Shown piece by piece: positions 1 through 9,872 of a DNA stretch of 64,000 bases. The position numbers and the translations under genes are program-made. The notes under the pieces were generated by a model that was given only the letters and a program-made list of their open reading frames with translations, was not told where the DNA came from and made no database searches. The first letter of the stretch is position 1. Every line of letters begins with the position of its first letter. The stretch is from Hyphomicrobiales bacterium (GTDB lineage: Bacteria; Pseudomonadota; Alphaproteobacteria; Rhizobiales; Rhizobiaceae), in the NCBI GenBank assembly GCA_900473185.1, contig UCKU01000008.1:62001-126000 (forward strand), written 5' to 3'.

Positions 1-104
1 CAAAACCCGGGGACTTTGTAGTTCTGTTGGGTGCTGGTAGCATTACATATTGGGCAGCGGCGCTGCCGAAGCAGTTGCAAGACCTTTCAGGAAAATCCGC
101 ATGA
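1..104 (+). CDS. murC: UDP-N-acetylmuramate--L-alanine ligase, C-terminal end (partial)
   Basis: Only the last 34 codons are in the window; the gene begins before base 1. Read in the frame starting at base 3, the peptide includes [14 protein letters not shown] and ends LQDLSGKSA before a TGA at 102-104. The GAGSIT stretch with a following aromatic residue is typical of the MurC C-terminus. MurC is the cytoplasmic ATP-dependent Mur ligase that adds L-alanine to UDP-MurNAc. The stop codon overlaps the murB start in an ATGA motif at 101-104, which implies translational coupling and supports the identification, since murC-murB is the standard rhizobial order. Domain evidence is limited to this short tail. 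Confidence 0.85.
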   Translation, partial: KPGDFVVLLGAGSITYWAAALPKQLQDLSGKSA

Positions 105-1075
105 AACAGGTTAATGGGGAAAAGCTTCTTGCCTCTCTTGGAGAAGGCGTAAAGGACATTCGCGGCCGACTGACGCCGGATGCCCCCATGGACCGCGTCA
201 CCTGGTTCCGCGCCGGCGGTCTGGCCGAGTTGATGTTCCAGCCGCATGACGAGGACGATCTTATCGCATTCCTGAAGATCCTGCCGGATGAAGTGCCGCT
301 GACGGTGGTCGGCGTTGGCTCGAACATCCTGGTGCGTGATGGCGGAATTCCGGGCGTCGTGCTGCGACTGTCGGCCAAGGGTTTCGGCTTTGTCGAACTC
401 GCCGGCGAAAACCGCATTCACGCCGGCGCCATCTGCCCGGACAAGCATGTGGCCGCCATGGCAATGGACAACGGTATCGGCGGATTTGCTTTCTATTATG
501 GTATTCCAGGTGGCATCGGTGGGGCTGCCCGCATGAATGCCGGTGCCAATGGGTCCGAAACGAAGGATCGTGTCATCGAGGTGCGGGCGATTGATCGCAA
601 GGGCAACAAGCATGTGCTAACGAATGCCGAGATGGGCTATTCCTATCGCCATTCGGATGCTGCTGACGATCTGATCTTCACCTCGGTGCTGTTCGAGGGT
701 TATCCCGACGACCGCGCGAAGATCCGCGCCGAAATGGATGCCGTGCGCAACCACCGCGAGACGGTGCAGCCGATTCGCGAAAAGACTGGTGGTTCGACCT
801 TCAAGAATCCCGAGGGTCATTCTGCCTGGAAGTTGATCGACGAGGCGGACTGCCGCGGCCTCGTCATCGGCAGCGCGCAGATGTCGTCGCTTCACTGCAA
901 CTTCATGATCAACATGGGGCAGGCGACCGGTTACGATCTCGAATATCTGGGTGAGGAAGTGCGCCGCAAGGTTTTTGAGACGGCGGGCATCAAGCTCGAA
1001 TGGGAAATCAAGCGTCTCGGGCTCTTCATGCCCGGCCGCGAGGTTCGCCCCTTCCAGGGCGTCACGACAGAGTAA
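101..1075 (+). CDS. murB: UDP-N-acetylenolpyruvoylglucosamine reductase
   Basis: MurB is the cytoplasmic FAD enzyme that reduces UDP-GlcNAc-enolpyruvate to UDP-MurNAc with NADPH in peptidoglycan precursor synthesis. The 324-residue product has an N-terminal FAD-binding (PCMH-type) domain with [14 protein letters not shown], then SYRHS and GGSTFKNP; the serine of the last motif is the family's proton donor. An in-frame upstream start at 50 exists, but the ATG at 101 overlaps the murC stop and begins [16 protein letters not shown], matching the usual rhizobial N-terminus. Unlike a compact mur-fts operon, ddlB does not follow directly; three unrelated genes intervene. Confidence 0.95.
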   Translation: MKQVNGEKLLASLGEGVKDIRGRLTPDAPMDRVTWFRAGGLAELMFQPHDEDDLIAFLKILPDEVPLTVVGVGSNILVRDGGIPGVVLRLSAKGFGFVELAGENRIHAGAICPDKHVAAMAMDNGIGGFAFYYGIPGGIGGAARMNAGANGSETKDRVIEVRAIDRKGNKHVLTNAEMGYSYRHSDAADDLIFTSVLFEGYPDDRAKIRAEMDAVRNHRETVQPIREKTGGSTFKNPEGHSAWKLIDEADCRGLVIGSAQMSSLHCNFMINMGQATGYDLEYLGEEVRRKVFETAGIKLEWEIKRLGLFMPGREVRPFQGVTTE

Positions 1076-1078
1076 GAG

Positions 1079-2008
1079 CTATTTTACCGCAAGCTTTAAA
1101 CCTTCGCGCGACGTGACAACGGGCGACCAGCCCAGCACGTCGCGCGCGTGGGATATATCGACCCTCAGAGAGCCGCAGAGGCGCTGATAGACGGCTTCCT
1201 TTCCCGTGATCCTGGCGGCCATGTGCATCAGGGACGGCGGGAAGGGTAGGAGCATCGGTTTGACGCCGAGGCCTGCGGCGATACCTTCGATCAATCCCGG
1301 CGTAGACAGATCCTCACCATCTCCTGCAAGGAATATTTCGCCAGCTGCCGCCGGGTGCTGCATGCAGGTGATGATCAGGTCAACGAGGTTCTGCACCGCG
1401 ACCAGCGTGCGGCGGTTTTTCAGTGACGCGAAGGGCAGGGGCAGCTTCTTGCGGACAAGGCCGACGAGCAGGGCGAAGTTACCGCGCGCGCCGGGGCCAT
1501 AAACCAGCGGCGGGCGGACGATGACGACGTCCATGCCGGTGCGGGCGGCGATCTCCCGAAGGCCGATTTCGCTTTCCATCTTCGAAATGCCGTAGGGATC
1601 GATCGGCTTCGGTTGGTCGTCGTGCCGGAACGGCCGGTCGTTTTCTTCGCCGTTGACCTTGATGGTGCTGATGAAGACGAAACGCTTCACGCCGGCGCGG
1701 GCTGCCTGTTCGGCAAGATTGAGCGTGGAGGCGGTGTTGACCCGGCGGAAATCGGCCAGCGGATCGGCCGAGCGATCGTTCATGATGTGAACGCGGGCAG
1801 CAAGATGGACGATGACATCGACGCCTTCGAGCGCTGCGGTCCAATCAGTCTTCTCGGTGATATCGATTGGGAAATGCCCGATATCCGGCGGGAAAGTCGG
1901 TGTCGGGGATCGTGTCGTAACCGCTACGTCGCAAATCCGCTCCCTGTACAGCCGTTCGACAAGAGGAGCGCCGACGAAGCCGGCTGCGCCGGTGACGAGG
2001 CATAGCAT
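1079..2008 (-). CDS. NAD-dependent epimerase/dehydratase (extended SDR family)
   Basis: This 309-residue extended short-chain dehydrogenase resembles UDP-glucose 4-epimerase-like enzymes of surface-polysaccharide pathways. Visible are the NAD-binding motif GAAGFVG (residues 7-13), the catalytic Tyr-xxx-Lys as YGISK (Y139, K143), and a Ser at 114 in FVFISTIKVNG. Longer in-frame starts reach 2089, but the ATG at 2006-2008 places the Rossmann motif at the N-terminus and follows a GGGAGAAG ribosome site. It is convergent with murB, the two stops being only a few bases apart. The substrate cannot be assigned; a UDP-hexose or NDP-sugar is likely from the family. Confidence 0.85.
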   Translation of the reverse strand: MLCLVTGAAGFVGAPLVERLYRERICDVAVTTRSPTPTFPPDIGHFPIDITEKTDWTAALEGVDVIVHLAARVHIMNDRSADPLADFRRVNTASTLNLAEQAARAGVKRFVFISTIKVNGEENDRPFRHDDQPKPIDPYGISKMESEIGLREIAARTGMDVVIVRPPLVYGPGARGNFALLVGLVRKKLPLPFASLKNRRTLVAVQNLVDLIITCMQHPAAAGEIFLAGDGEDLSTPGLIEGIAAGLGVKPMLLPFPPSLMHMAARITGKEAVYQRLCGSLRVDISHARDVLGWSPVVTSREGLKLAVK

Positions 2009-2066
2009 GATCTTCTCCCTGTTCCGCCTGTGGAGGCCTTCGCTAGCCGGAACTACCGATCGCATC

Positions 2067-2098
2067 AATAAAAAAGCCGCGACGATCAACGTCGCGGC
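2067..2098 (-). terminator. Intrinsic terminator of the MFS gene
   Basis: A perfect 9-bp stem (GCCGCGACG / CGTCGCGGC at 2076-2084 and 2090-2098) with a five-base loop is followed on the minus strand by a U-rich run (complement of 2067-2075). It lies just beyond the MFS stop codon and before the epimerase start, so it separates the two minus-strand genes. Confidence 0.85.
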
Positions 2099-2121
2099 CT
2101 CTTGTTCAGGAAGTATGAGGG

Positions 2122-3438
2122 TCAGACTTCTTCGCGGCCCGACAGCCGGATGCAGATCAGCGAGATCGCAGCCGAGGCGGCGAGGTAATAGCCGACATAG
2201 TTGAGACTATAGTTGGTCGCGAGCCAGGTGGCGATATAGGGGGCGAGCGAAGCCCCGAAGATGCCGCCGAGGTTGAAGGTCATCGAGGCGCCGGTGTAGC
2301 GCACCATGGTCGGGAAGGGGGCAGCAAGTGCTGCGCCGATCGGACCATAGGTGAAGCCCATCAGGCCAAGGCCGATGATCGAGCACAGGAAGGCGCCTGT
2401 CAGACCCGCCGTCAGCAGGCTCGCGTAGAAGAAGCCGAAGATGGCGATAGCAATCGTCGTCAGGGTCAGGATCAGGCGACGCGAGTAGCGGTCCGACAGC
2501 CAGCCCGACAGCGGGATCGTCAGGCCGAAGAAGACGACGCCGACGAGCTGGACGACCAGGAACTGCTCACGCGAATAGCCAAGTCCGCCCTTTTCCAGAG
2601 GTGTGGTGCCCCAGGACAGCGTGAAGACCGTCATCAGGTAGAAGAGCACGAAGGTGGCAACGGCGATGAAGGTGCCGAGAATCAGGCTGCGCAGATGGCC
2701 GCGGAAGACGGTCGCGACCGGAACGGCGACGCGCTCGTGCTTTTCGACAGCCTTCTGGAATTCCGGCGTTTCGGCGATCTTCAGGCGGACGTAGAGGCCG
2801 ACGGCGACGAGCGCCAGGCTGGCGATGAAGGGAATGCGCCAGCCATAGGCGAGGAAGTCCTCGTTGCTCATGGTTTCCGCGAGAATCAGGAAGAAGCCGG
2901 AGGAAAGGATGAAGCCAATCGGCGCGCCGAGCTGCGGGAACATGGCGTACCAGCTGCGCTTGCCCGGAGGAGCGTTTTCGGTGGCGAGCAGCACAGCGCC
3001 ACCCCATTCGCCGCCGAGGCCAAGGCCCTGGCCGAAGCGGCACAACGCGAGCAGCAGCGGAGCGGCGATGCCGATCGCATCGTAACCCGGCAGAATGCCG
3101 ATCACCACGGTCGACAGGCCCATGGTCATCAGGGCTGCCACCAGCGTCGCCTTGCGGCCGACTTTGTCGCCGAAATGGCCGAAGACCACGGCGCCGAAGG
3201 GACGGGCGAAGAAGGCGATCGAGAAAGTCACCAGCGACTGTAGCAGCGCAGAGGTCGGATCGCTCGACGGGAAGAAGAGATGCGGGAAAACGAGGACGGC
3301 TGCCGTCGCGTAGACGTAGAAGTCGAAGAATTCGATCGTGGTGCCGATGAGGCTGGCGATCAGGACGCGTGCGGGGGAATTGACTTGCGTGCTGCTCGAA
3401 GGGCTCGGCGATACGGAGATCGCTTCTGTCATGTTCAT
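2122..3438 (-). CDS. MFS transporter, metabolite:H+ symporter-like
   Basis: A 438-residue integral inner-membrane protein with about 12 hydrophobic segments. The family signature between TM2 and TM3 is seen as GHFGDKVGRK, with a second copy SGWLSDRYSRR in the C-terminal half. The N-terminal GTTIEFFDFYVYATAAVLVF and the sequence FGQGLGLGGEWGGAVLLATE are typical of the metabolite:H+ symporter subfamily (ShiA, ProP and KgtP relatives). The substrate is not predictable; organic acids or osmolytes are common for the family. It is transcribed alone and ends at a strong terminator. Confidence 0.88.
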   Translation of the reverse strand: MNMTEAISVSPSPSSSTQVNSPARVLIASLIGTTIEFFDFYVYATAAVLVFPHLFFPSSDPTSALLQSLVTFSIAFFARPFGAVVFGHFGDKVGRKATLVAALMTMGLSTVVIGILPGYDAIGIAAPLLLALCRFGQGLGLGGEWGGAVLLATENAPPGKRSWYAMFPQLGAPIGFILSSGFFLILAETMSNEDFLAYGWRIPFIASLALVAVGLYVRLKIAETPEFQKAVEKHERVAVPVATVFRGHLRSLILGTFIAVATFVLFYLMTVFTLSWGTTPLEKGGLGYSREQFLVVQLVGVVFFGLTIPLSGWLSDRYSRRLILTLTTIAIAIFGFFYASLLTAGLTGAFLCSIIGLGLMGFTYGPIGAALAAPFPTMVRYTGASMTFNLGGIFGASLAPYIATWLATNYSLNYVGYYLAASAAISLICIRLSGREEV

Positions 3439-3708
3439 TCCAATCAGTATTTTTATCGACTTGCTTGGGAGGTGTCGCTCTTAACGCAATTTTAAGGCTG
3501 AGAAAATGCCCGGACACGCAAGAATATGACGCAAGCGACATTATCCGCTGGTGTGCCCCGGCTCCCCGATGTGGGTATTCGTCTCCCCAGGCTCGGCGTT
3601 TTCTCAACCTTGCATCAGGCTTGTCGTGGGCTAGCCGTGAGCTTGACCAGAATCGAATTGTAACCGATTGATAAAGTGTTCTCCGGTTGAGAGAATTGAG
3701 GGGCATAT

Positions 3709-4395
3709 ATGCAAAAAAGTCTTGCTGCCGAGTTTCTCGGCACGTTTTGGTTGGTCTTCGGCGGATGCGGCAGTGCCGTGCTCGCGGCCGCCTATCCCGA
3801 ACTTGGAATTGGTTTTGCCGGCGTGGCGCTGGCCTTTGGTTTGACTGTCGTCACCATGGCCTATGCCGTGGGCGGTATTTCCGGTGGCCATTTCAATCCC
3901 GCCGTCTCTCTCGGCCTAGTTGTTGCGGGACGGTTTCCTGCGGCGCGTCTTATTCCCTATGTCGCCGCACAGGTGATCGGTGCCATCGTTGCTGCCGCAG
4001 TGCTCTATCTCATCGCCAGCGGCAAGGCGGGTTTCGAGCTCGGTGGGTTTGCCGCCAACGGATATGGCGAACATTCTCCGGGCGGCTATTCGCTGCTTTC
4101 GGCGCTGCTCATCGAAATTCTGCTGACCATGTTCTTTCTGATCCTCATCCTGGGGTCGACAAGCAGCAGGGTGCCGGCCGGCTTTGCGCCGCTTGCGATC
4201 GGCCTGGGGCTGACGCTGATTCACCTCGTCGCGATCCCGGTAACGAACACCTCCGTCAATCCGGCGCGTTCGACCGGACAGGCACTTTTCGTCGGCGGCT
4301 GGGCGCTGCAGCAACTCTGGTTGTTCTGGATCGCGCCGCTTGCCGGGGGTGCGATTGGTGGCCTCGTCTGGAAGTTTTTCGGCGATAAGGACTGA
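3709..4395 (+). CDS. aqpZ: Aquaporin Z
   Basis: A 228-residue inner-membrane water channel with six transmembrane segments and the two half-helices marked by NPA at residues 63-65 (HFNPAVSLG) and 184-186 (TSVNPARS). The selectivity-filter residues of water-specific aquaporins can be placed as F43, H172, T181 and R187, which argues for AqpZ rather than a glycerol facilitator. Length agrees with the family (about 230 residues). It has its own terminator directly downstream, so it is probably monocistronic. Confidence 0.95.
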   Translation: MQKSLAAEFLGTFWLVFGGCGSAVLAAAYPELGIGFAGVALAFGLTVVTMAYAVGGISGGHFNPAVSLGLVVAGRFPAARLIPYVAAQVIGAIVAAAVLYLIASGKAGFELGGFAANGYGEHSPGGYSLLSALLIEILLTMFFLILILGSTSSRVPAGFAPLAIGLGLTLIHLVAIPVTNTSVNPARSTGQALFVGGWALQQLWLFWIAPLAGGAIGGLVWKFFGDKD

Positions 4396-4421
4396 TTGCA
4401 GAACATTGGTGCATACCATTG

Positions 4422-4458
4422 AACCCGCGTGGTTTTTCCGCGCGGGTTTCTCGTTTTT
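4422..4458 (+). terminator. Intrinsic terminator after aqpZ
   Basis: An 8-bp stem AACCCGCG / CGCGGGTT (4422-4429 and 4441-4448) is followed by TCTCGTTTTT. It lies 27 bases after the aqpZ stop. Confidence 0.85.
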
Positions 4459-4670
4459 CATCGTGCTGCGGCCTGTCCGCTGCGGTATTCGCGCAGTCGC
4501 GAGGGCAGAAAAATGAAACATACGGCAAGGCGGAGTTAACGAAAGTAAACGGTTCGTTAACCATAATGATGCTCTAATGCACCCAAGTTGGACAAAGGCC
4601 ACGAACAGCGCAGACCAGCTCCGCGCAAGCCTCGGTTCGGCAGAGTGGAAGTTATTTTTTGGGGGTGTTA

Positions 4671-5597
4671 ATGAGTCGCGAGCACGTAGCTGTCCTGATG
4701 GGCGGATTTTCTTCGGAGAGGCCTGTCAGCCTCTCTTCGGGGAAGGCGTGTGCCGATGCTCTCGAAGGTGAAGGTTTTAAGGTGACGCGCATCGATGTCG
4801 AGCGCGACATTTCCGAAAAGCTTTCCGTCCTGAAGCCCGATGTTGTCTTCAATGCCTTGCATGGGCCTTTCGGTGAAGACGGCACCATCCAGGGCATTCT
4901 CGAATATCTGCAGATCCCCTATACGCATTCGGGCGTGCTTGCTTCTGCGCTTGCCATGGATAAGGCCCGGGCGAAGCGTGTGGCTGCCGCTGCTGGCGTT
5001 CCGGTTGCCGAATCGCAGGTTCTGAATCGCTTCTCGTTTCCGTCGGAGCATCCGATGAAGGCGCCCTATGTGGTCAAGCCGGTGCGCGAAGGCTCCAGCT
5101 TCGGCGTCGTTATCGTCGGCGAGGATCAGGCGCATCCGCCGCAGGTCATCGGCTCGGCCGATTGGCGTTATGGCGAGGAAGTCATTGTCGAGCGCTACAT
5201 CCATGGTCGCGAGCTGACCTGCGGTGTGATGGGTGATCAACCCATGGATGTCATCGAGGTGGTGCCGCAGGGCCACAATTTCTATGATTACGACTCCAAG
5301 TATGCGTCGGGTGGCTCAAAACATGTCTTGCCGGCTAAAATTTCACCGAAAATTTACCAAAAAATACAAACATTGGCATTAAGGGCGCATCAAGCAATCG
5401 GTTGCCGCGGCGTCAGTCGGTCCGACTTTCGTTACGACGATCGTTTCTCCGAAGACGGCGAGATCATCTGGCTGGAGGTCAATACCCAGCCAGGCATGAC
5501 TCCAACCTCCCTTGTGCCCGAAATGGCCGGCCATGCCGGATATTCCTTTGGTGCATTTCTCCGGTGGATGGTGGAGGACGCGTCTTGTTTGCGTTGA
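4671..5597 (+). CDS. ddlB: D-alanine--D-alanine ligase
   Basis: The ATP-grasp enzyme joins two D-alanines for the peptidoglycan stem peptide in the cytoplasm. The 308-residue product begins with a Rossmann-like segment ([19 protein letters not shown]), has the central ATP-grasp region ([14 protein letters not shown]), and ends with the metal/substrate motif [22 protein letters not shown] start at 4659 is possible, but the ATG at 4671 follows a GGGGGTG ribosome site. The 3' end overlaps ftsQ, the usual ddlB-ftsQ-ftsA-ftsZ arrangement. Confidence 0.96.
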   Translation: MSREHVAVLMGGFSSERPVSLSSGKACADALEGEGFKVTRIDVERDISEKLSVLKPDVVFNALHGPFGEDGTIQGILEYLQIPYTHSGVLASALAMDKARAKRVAAAAGVPVAESQVLNRFSFPSEHPMKAPYVVKPVREGSSFGVVIVGEDQAHPPQVIGSADWRYGEEVIVERYIHGRELTCGVMGDQPMDVIEVVPQGHNFYDYDSKYASGGSKHVLPAKISPKIYQKIQTLALRAHQAIGCRGVSRSDFRYDDRFSEDGEIIWLEVNTQPGMTPTSLVPEMAGHAGYSFGAFLRWMVEDASCLR

Positions 5598-6517
5598 CGG
5601 TCAAAAGGATAGGGCGCCCCAGCCGTTATGCCGAGCTTCCCGTTATGGAAGCCGACGAACGACGCGTGCTGCCGCGTCCGCTGCGCCGTGTCGTGCGCTT
5701 CCTCGTCAGCCTCGGTAGTGGCCGCATCCATATCCCGGCCCACACGGGCACGGTTTCCGCGCTTGGCTTCCTGGCTGCGACCGGCCTTTATGGCATGTCG
5801 CTCGGCGGTCATACGGAAGCCGTCGCACAGGCAACGACCAGCGCTGTCGGCTTTGCCATCGAGGACGTGAAGGTTTCCGGCAACAATCAGACCTCCGAAA
5901 TCGAGATTTTGCAGCTTCTCGGCCTCGATGGCGCGACGTCGCTCGTTTCCCTCGATGTCGATGCTGCGCGCCAGAAGATCGCGCGCCTTCCCTGGGTCGA
6001 AAATGTCGAGGTCCGCAAGGTTTATCCGAAGACGATCGAGGTTAAGCTCTCGGAGCGCGCCGCCTATGCTATCTGGCAGCACGGCCAGGAGCTTTCGCTG
6101 ATCGAGAAGAGCGGCAGCGTAATCGCGCCGCTTCGCGACAATAAGTTTTCGACCCTGCCGCTGGTCGTCGGCCGTGACGCCGAAACGGCTGCGGCCTCCA
6201 TCGAGGATGCCTTCGCCAAGTGGCCTGATGTCAAGGCTCGCGTGAAGGCTTATGTCTGGGTTTCCGGCCGTCGCTGGGACCTGCACATGGACAATGGCGT
6301 CGTCGTCAAGCTGCCGGAAGATGATCTCGACCAGGCGCTCGCGACGCTTTCGAAGTTTAACAAGGAGCAGCAGCTTCTGGAGCGCGATATCGCTGCAGTC
6401 GATCTCAGGCTGCCGGATCGAACGACAATCCAGTTGACACCGGAGGCGGCAGCCCGCCGGCAGGCAGCGGTCGCATCGCGCACCAAAGAATTGAAGAAGG
6501 CGGGGCAGAATATATGA
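5585..6517 (+). CDS. ftsQ: Cell division protein FtsQ
   Basis: FtsQ is a bitopic inner-membrane divisome protein linking early and late division proteins. The 310-residue product has a basic cytoplasmic segment, one membrane-spanning stretch near residues 55-75 (around [19 protein letters not shown]), a POTRA domain beginning [20 protein letters not shown], and the beta domain with [20 protein letters not shown]. The open frame extends back to 5402 inside ddlB, but that extension reads like shadow sequence; the TTG at 5585 gives the common rhizobial N-terminus FALTVK and overlaps ddlB by 13 bases, implying coupling. The TTG start is inferred. Confidence 0.92.
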   Translation: MFALTVKRIGRPSRYAELPVMEADERRVLPRPLRRVVRFLVSLGSGRIHIPAHTGTVSALGFLAATGLYGMSLGGHTEAVAQATTSAVGFAIEDVKVSGNNQTSEIEILQLLGLDGATSLVSLDVDAARQKIARLPWVENVEVRKVYPKTIEVKLSERAAYAIWQHGQELSLIEKSGSVIAPLRDNKFSTLPLVVGRDAETAAASIEDAFAKWPDVKARVKAYVWVSGRRWDLHMDNGVVVKLPEDDLDQALATLSKFNKEQQLLERDIAAVDLRLPDRTTIQLTPEAAARRQAAVASRTKELKKAGQNI

Positions 6518-7845
6518 GCTTGTTCGGTTCATCCCATTTTGGATTGCCGCGCCTGAAGCCGCTTTCGTCGAAGCGGTCGCATATCGTTTCGGTACTCGAC
6601 ATCGGTTCGACCAAGGTCGTGTGCATGATCGGTCGGCTGACGCCGCGTGAGGAAAGCCAGATCCTGCCGGGCCGCACGCACAATATCGAGATCATCGGCA
6701 TCGGCCATCAGCGTTCGCGCGGCATCAAGACCGGCGTGATCGCCGATCTCGACGCGCTGGAAAGCGTCATCCGTCTCGCCGTCGATGCGGCCGAGCGCAT
6801 GGCGGGGCTGACCGTCGAGAGCCTGATCGTCAACCTGACGGCCGGCCGTCTCGGCAGCGATATCTACACCGCGACCATTGATCTCGGTGGCCAGGAAGTC
6901 GAGTTGAACGACCTGAAAAAGGTGCTTTCGGCCGCCTGCCAGCAGTCGCTGCGCCAGGACCGTGCCGTCCTGCATTCGCTGGCAACCGGCTTCTCGCTCG
7001 ATGGCGAGCGCGGCATCCGCGATCCGCTGGCAATGTATGGCGATGCGCTCGGCGTCGACATGCATGTCGTGACCGCGGAACGCTCGGCGCTCAAAAATCT
7101 CGAGCTCAGTGTCAATCGCGCGCATCTTTCGGTGGAAGGAATCGTTGCAACGCCTTATGCATCTGGTCTTGCCGCACTCGTCGACGATGAAGTCGAACTT
7201 GGCTGTGCGGCCATCGACATGGGCGGCGGCACGACGACGATTTCGGTCTTTGCCGAAGGCAAGCTTGTCCATACCGATGCTGTCGGCCTCGGCGGTCATC
7301 ATGTGACGACCGACCTCGCACGCGGCCTTTCCACACGGATCGAGGATGCTGAACGTTTGAAGGTGGTCCACGCTTCGGCGCTGACCAATTCTTCCGACGA
7401 GCGTGAGCTGATCTCCATCCCGCCGATCGGCGAGGATGATCGTGATCAGCCGACGCAGGTGCCGCGGGCTCTGGTCTCACGCATCGTTTCGGCGCGCATC
7501 GAAGAGACGATGGAACTCATCCGCGACCGGATCCAGCGTTCGGGCTTCAGCCCGATCGTCGGCAAGCGCGTCGTGCTGACGGGTGGCGCCAGCCAGCTCA
7601 CCGGCCTTGCCGAAGTGGCGCGCCGCATTCTGGCCCGCAACGTCCGCATCGGCCGTCCGATGGGTGTCTCGGGTCTTCCGACGGCGGCCAAGGGCCCGGC
7701 CTTTTCGACGGCCGTCGGTTTGATGATCTATCCGCAGGTCGCGGACATGGAAACACATGCGTCACAGAGCAGCCTGCTCCTGTCGCTTGGGGGTAATAAC
7801 AGCCGCATCGCCCGCATGGGCCAGTGGCTGAAGGAAAGCTTTTGA
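6514..7845 (+). CDS. ftsA: Cell division protein FtsA
   Basis: An actin-fold ATPase that tethers FtsZ to the membrane and recruits later division proteins. The 443-residue product shows the phosphate-1 motif [15 protein letters not shown], the SHS2 insert region characteristic of FtsA, the adenosine-side motif [13 protein letters not shown], and an amphipathic C-terminal tail ([13 protein letters not shown]) of the membrane-targeting type. The start overlaps the ftsQ stop by four bases (ATGA), showing tight operonic coupling. Confidence 0.97.
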   Translation: MSLFGSSHFGLPRLKPLSSKRSHIVSVLDIGSTKVVCMIGRLTPREESQILPGRTHNIEIIGIGHQRSRGIKTGVIADLDALESVIRLAVDAAERMAGLTVESLIVNLTAGRLGSDIYTATIDLGGQEVELNDLKKVLSAACQQSLRQDRAVLHSLATGFSLDGERGIRDPLAMYGDALGVDMHVVTAERSALKNLELSVNRAHLSVEGIVATPYASGLAALVDDEVELGCAAIDMGGGTTTISVFAEGKLVHTDAVGLGGHHVTTDLARGLSTRIEDAERLKVVHASALTNSSDERELISIPPIGEDDRDQPTQVPRALVSRIVSARIEETMELIRDRIQRSGFSPIVGKRVVLTGGASQLTGLAEVARRILARNVRIGRPMGVSGLPTAAKGPAFSTAVGLMIYPQVADMETHASQSSLLLSLGGNNSRIARMGQWLKESF

Positions 7846-7901
7846 AATTGAGTGAATTGGCCGGCGTGGCGATGCGGCCAGAGAGAGAAGGAACTGGTAC
7901 C

Positions 7902-9611
7902 ATGACTATCAAGCTGCAAAAGCCTGACATCACCGAGCTGAAGCCGCGCATCACCGTGTTCGGCGTCGGCGGCGGCGGCGGCAATGCCGTCAATAACATG
8001 ATTTCCGCAGGCCTCCAGGGCGTCGACTTCGTCGTTGCCAACACGGATGCCCAGGCTCTGACGATGACGAAGGCCGAACGGATCATCCAGCTCGGCGCCA
8101 GCGTTACCGAAGGTCTCGGCGCCGGCTCGCAGCCGGAAGTCGGCCGTGCAGCCGCCGAAGAGTGCATTGACGAGATCGTCGATCACCTGAACGGCACGCA
8201 TATGTGCTTCGTCACCGCCGGCATGGGCGGCGGCACCGGTACGGGTGCTGCTCCTGTTGTCGCACAGGCGGCCCGCAACAAAGGCATCCTGACGGTCGGC
8301 GTCGTCACCAAGCCGTTCCACTTCGAAGGCGGACGCCGCATGCGTCTGGCCGAATCCGGCATTCAGGAACTGCAGAAGTCTGTCGATACGCTTATCGTCA
8401 TTCCGAACCAGAACCTCTTCCGGATCGCCAACGACAAGACGACCTTCGCCGACGCCTTCGCCATGGCCGACCAGGTCCTCTATTCGGGCGTTGCCTGCAT
8501 CACCGACCTGATGGTGAAGGAAGGTCTCATCAACCTCGACTTCGCCGACGTCCGTTCGGTCATGCGCGAAATGGGCCGCGCAATGATGGGTACGGGTGAA
8601 GCTTCCGGTTCGGGCCGTGCCATGCAGGCCGCCGAAGCGGCGATCGCCAACCCGCTGCTCGACGAAACCTCGATGAAGGGCGCACAGGGCCTGCTGATCT
8701 CCATCACCGGCGGTCGCGACCTCACGCTCTTCGAAGTCGACGAAGCTGCAACCCGCATCCGCGAAGAAGTCGATCCGGACGCCAACATCATCCTCGGCGC
8801 AACCTTCGACGAATCGCTTGAAGGCATCATCCGCGTCTCGGTCGTCGCCACCGGTATCGACCGCGCCATGAACCAGGCTGCCGACCGCGGCTTCCAGCCG
8901 GTCGCAAAGCCGGTTATCCGTCCCTCCGCGGCCGTTGCTCCGGCACCGGCCGCAGTCCAGCCTGCTCCGGTAATGCAGGCACCGAAGGCCGACCAGATTG
9001 CACAGACCATCCGTATGGCTGAAGCCGAGATGGAACGTGAACTGGAAATCCCGGCTCCGCGTGCCGCTGCTCCGATCCAGCAGCAGCCGGCGATGCAGGA
9101 GACCTTCCGCCCGCAGAGCAAGATTTTTGCTTCTGCGCCTGAAGCAGCCCCGGTGATCCGTCAAGTTCCGGTACAGCCGGCTCCCGTCATGCAGCAGTCG
9201 GCTCCACAGCCGGTCATGCAGCAGCAGCCAATGCACCAGCCGGTGATCCGCCAGGCTCCTGAGCAGGTCCGCATGCCGAAGGTCGAGGACTTCCCGCCGG
9301 TCGTCCAGGCTGAGATCGACCATCGCTCGCAGCCTGCTGCTTCGCACGTCCAGGAAGAGCGCGGCCCGATGGGTCTGCTCAAGCGAATCACCAATTCGCT
9401 CGGCCGCCGCGAAGAGGAAGTCGCTCCGGAAATGACCTCCGCGCCGGCTGCATCCTCGCAGCAGCGCCGTCCGCTGTCGCCGGAAGCAAGCCTCTACGCA
9501 CCGCGTCGCGGTAACCTCGACGACCAGGGCCGTGCCGTTCCGCAGGCCCGCATGATGCAGGAAGACGACCAGCTGGAAATCCCGGCCTTCCTGCGCCGCC
9601 AGTCGAACTGA
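7902..9611 (+). CDS. ftsZ: Cell division GTPase FtsZ (long-linker form)
   Basis: The tubulin homologue that forms the cytokinetic ring. The 569-residue product has the GTP-binding T4 motif GGGTGTG at residues 109-115, a tubulin C-terminal-like domain to about residue 320, then an unusually long Pro/Gln/Ala/Met-rich linker and a conserved C-terminal peptide ([15 protein letters not shown]) that binds FtsA and other partners. E. coli FtsZ is about 383 residues; the extension is typical of FtsZ1 of Rhizobiales. The ATG at 7902 is chosen over the frame start at 7824 because it follows GAGAGAGAAGGA and lies past the ftsA stop. Confidence 0.97.
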   Translation: MTIKLQKPDITELKPRITVFGVGGGGGNAVNNMISAGLQGVDFVVANTDAQALTMTKAERIIQLGASVTEGLGAGSQPEVGRAAAEECIDEIVDHLNGTHMCFVTAGMGGGTGTGAAPVVAQAARNKGILTVGVVTKPFHFEGGRRMRLAESGIQELQKSVDTLIVIPNQNLFRIANDKTTFADAFAMADQVLYSGVACITDLMVKEGLINLDFADVRSVMREMGRAMMGTGEASGSGRAMQAAEAAIANPLLDETSMKGAQGLLISITGGRDLTLFEVDEAATRIREEVDPDANIILGATFDESLEGIIRVSVVATGIDRAMNQAADRGFQPVAKPVIRPSAAVAPAPAAVQPAPVMQAPKADQIAQTIRMAEAEMERELEIPAPRAAAPIQQQPAMQETFRPQSKIFASAPEAAPVIRQVPVQPAPVMQQSAPQPVMQQQPMHQPVIRQAPEQVRMPKVEDFPPVVQAEIDHRSQPAASHVQEERGPMGLLKRITNSLGRREEEVAPEMTSAPAASSQQRRPLSPEASLYAPRRGNLDDQGRAVPQARMMQEDDQLEIPAFLRRQSN

Positions 9612-9632
9612 GAAGAGCACTTCTCCACAGAA

Positions 9633-9666
9633 AACGCCCGGGACTGTAATCCCGGGCGTTTGCATT
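9633..9666 (+). terminator. Intrinsic terminator after ftsZ
   Basis: A perfect 11-bp stem (9633-9643 with 9650-9660, core ACGCCCGGGA / TCCCGGGCGT) with a six-base loop, followed by TGCATTTC. It closes the ddlB-ftsQAZ transcription unit before lpxC. Confidence 0.85.
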
Positions 9667-9872
9667 TCTACCTGATTGAATTCTAAATGCTTTTCGCTCT
9701 GCGGATTTCGTAACAAATCGAAACGAACAGTGATTTGGATTGCAGCGCGCGCCCACGTAAGTATGAGGCAAGCGAACTGCCCTTAGAGTCCGCTTCGAGC
9801 GGTTCGGGCGGTGTAGAAGAAAGATCCAGCCGGTTGGCAACAACGGGTATGGAAGAATAAAGGCAGAATTTT

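Noticed and set aside
2567..3706. 379-codon frame overlapping the MFS gene on the same strand
   Set aside because: Arg/His/Pro-rich composition and no membrane pattern; the overlapping frame encodes a normal 12-TM MFS protein.
5402..5584. N-terminal extension of ftsQ inside ddlB
   Set aside because: The extension is Arg/Cys-rich and lies in ddlB; the TTG at 5585 gives the usual FtsQ start with overlap to ddlB.
7728..9716. 662-codon open frame antisense to ftsZ
   Set aside because: Shadow of a GC-rich gene; residues are dominated by Arg, Asp, Leu, Gly and no ribosome site or domain is seen. ftsZ on the opposite strand is certain.
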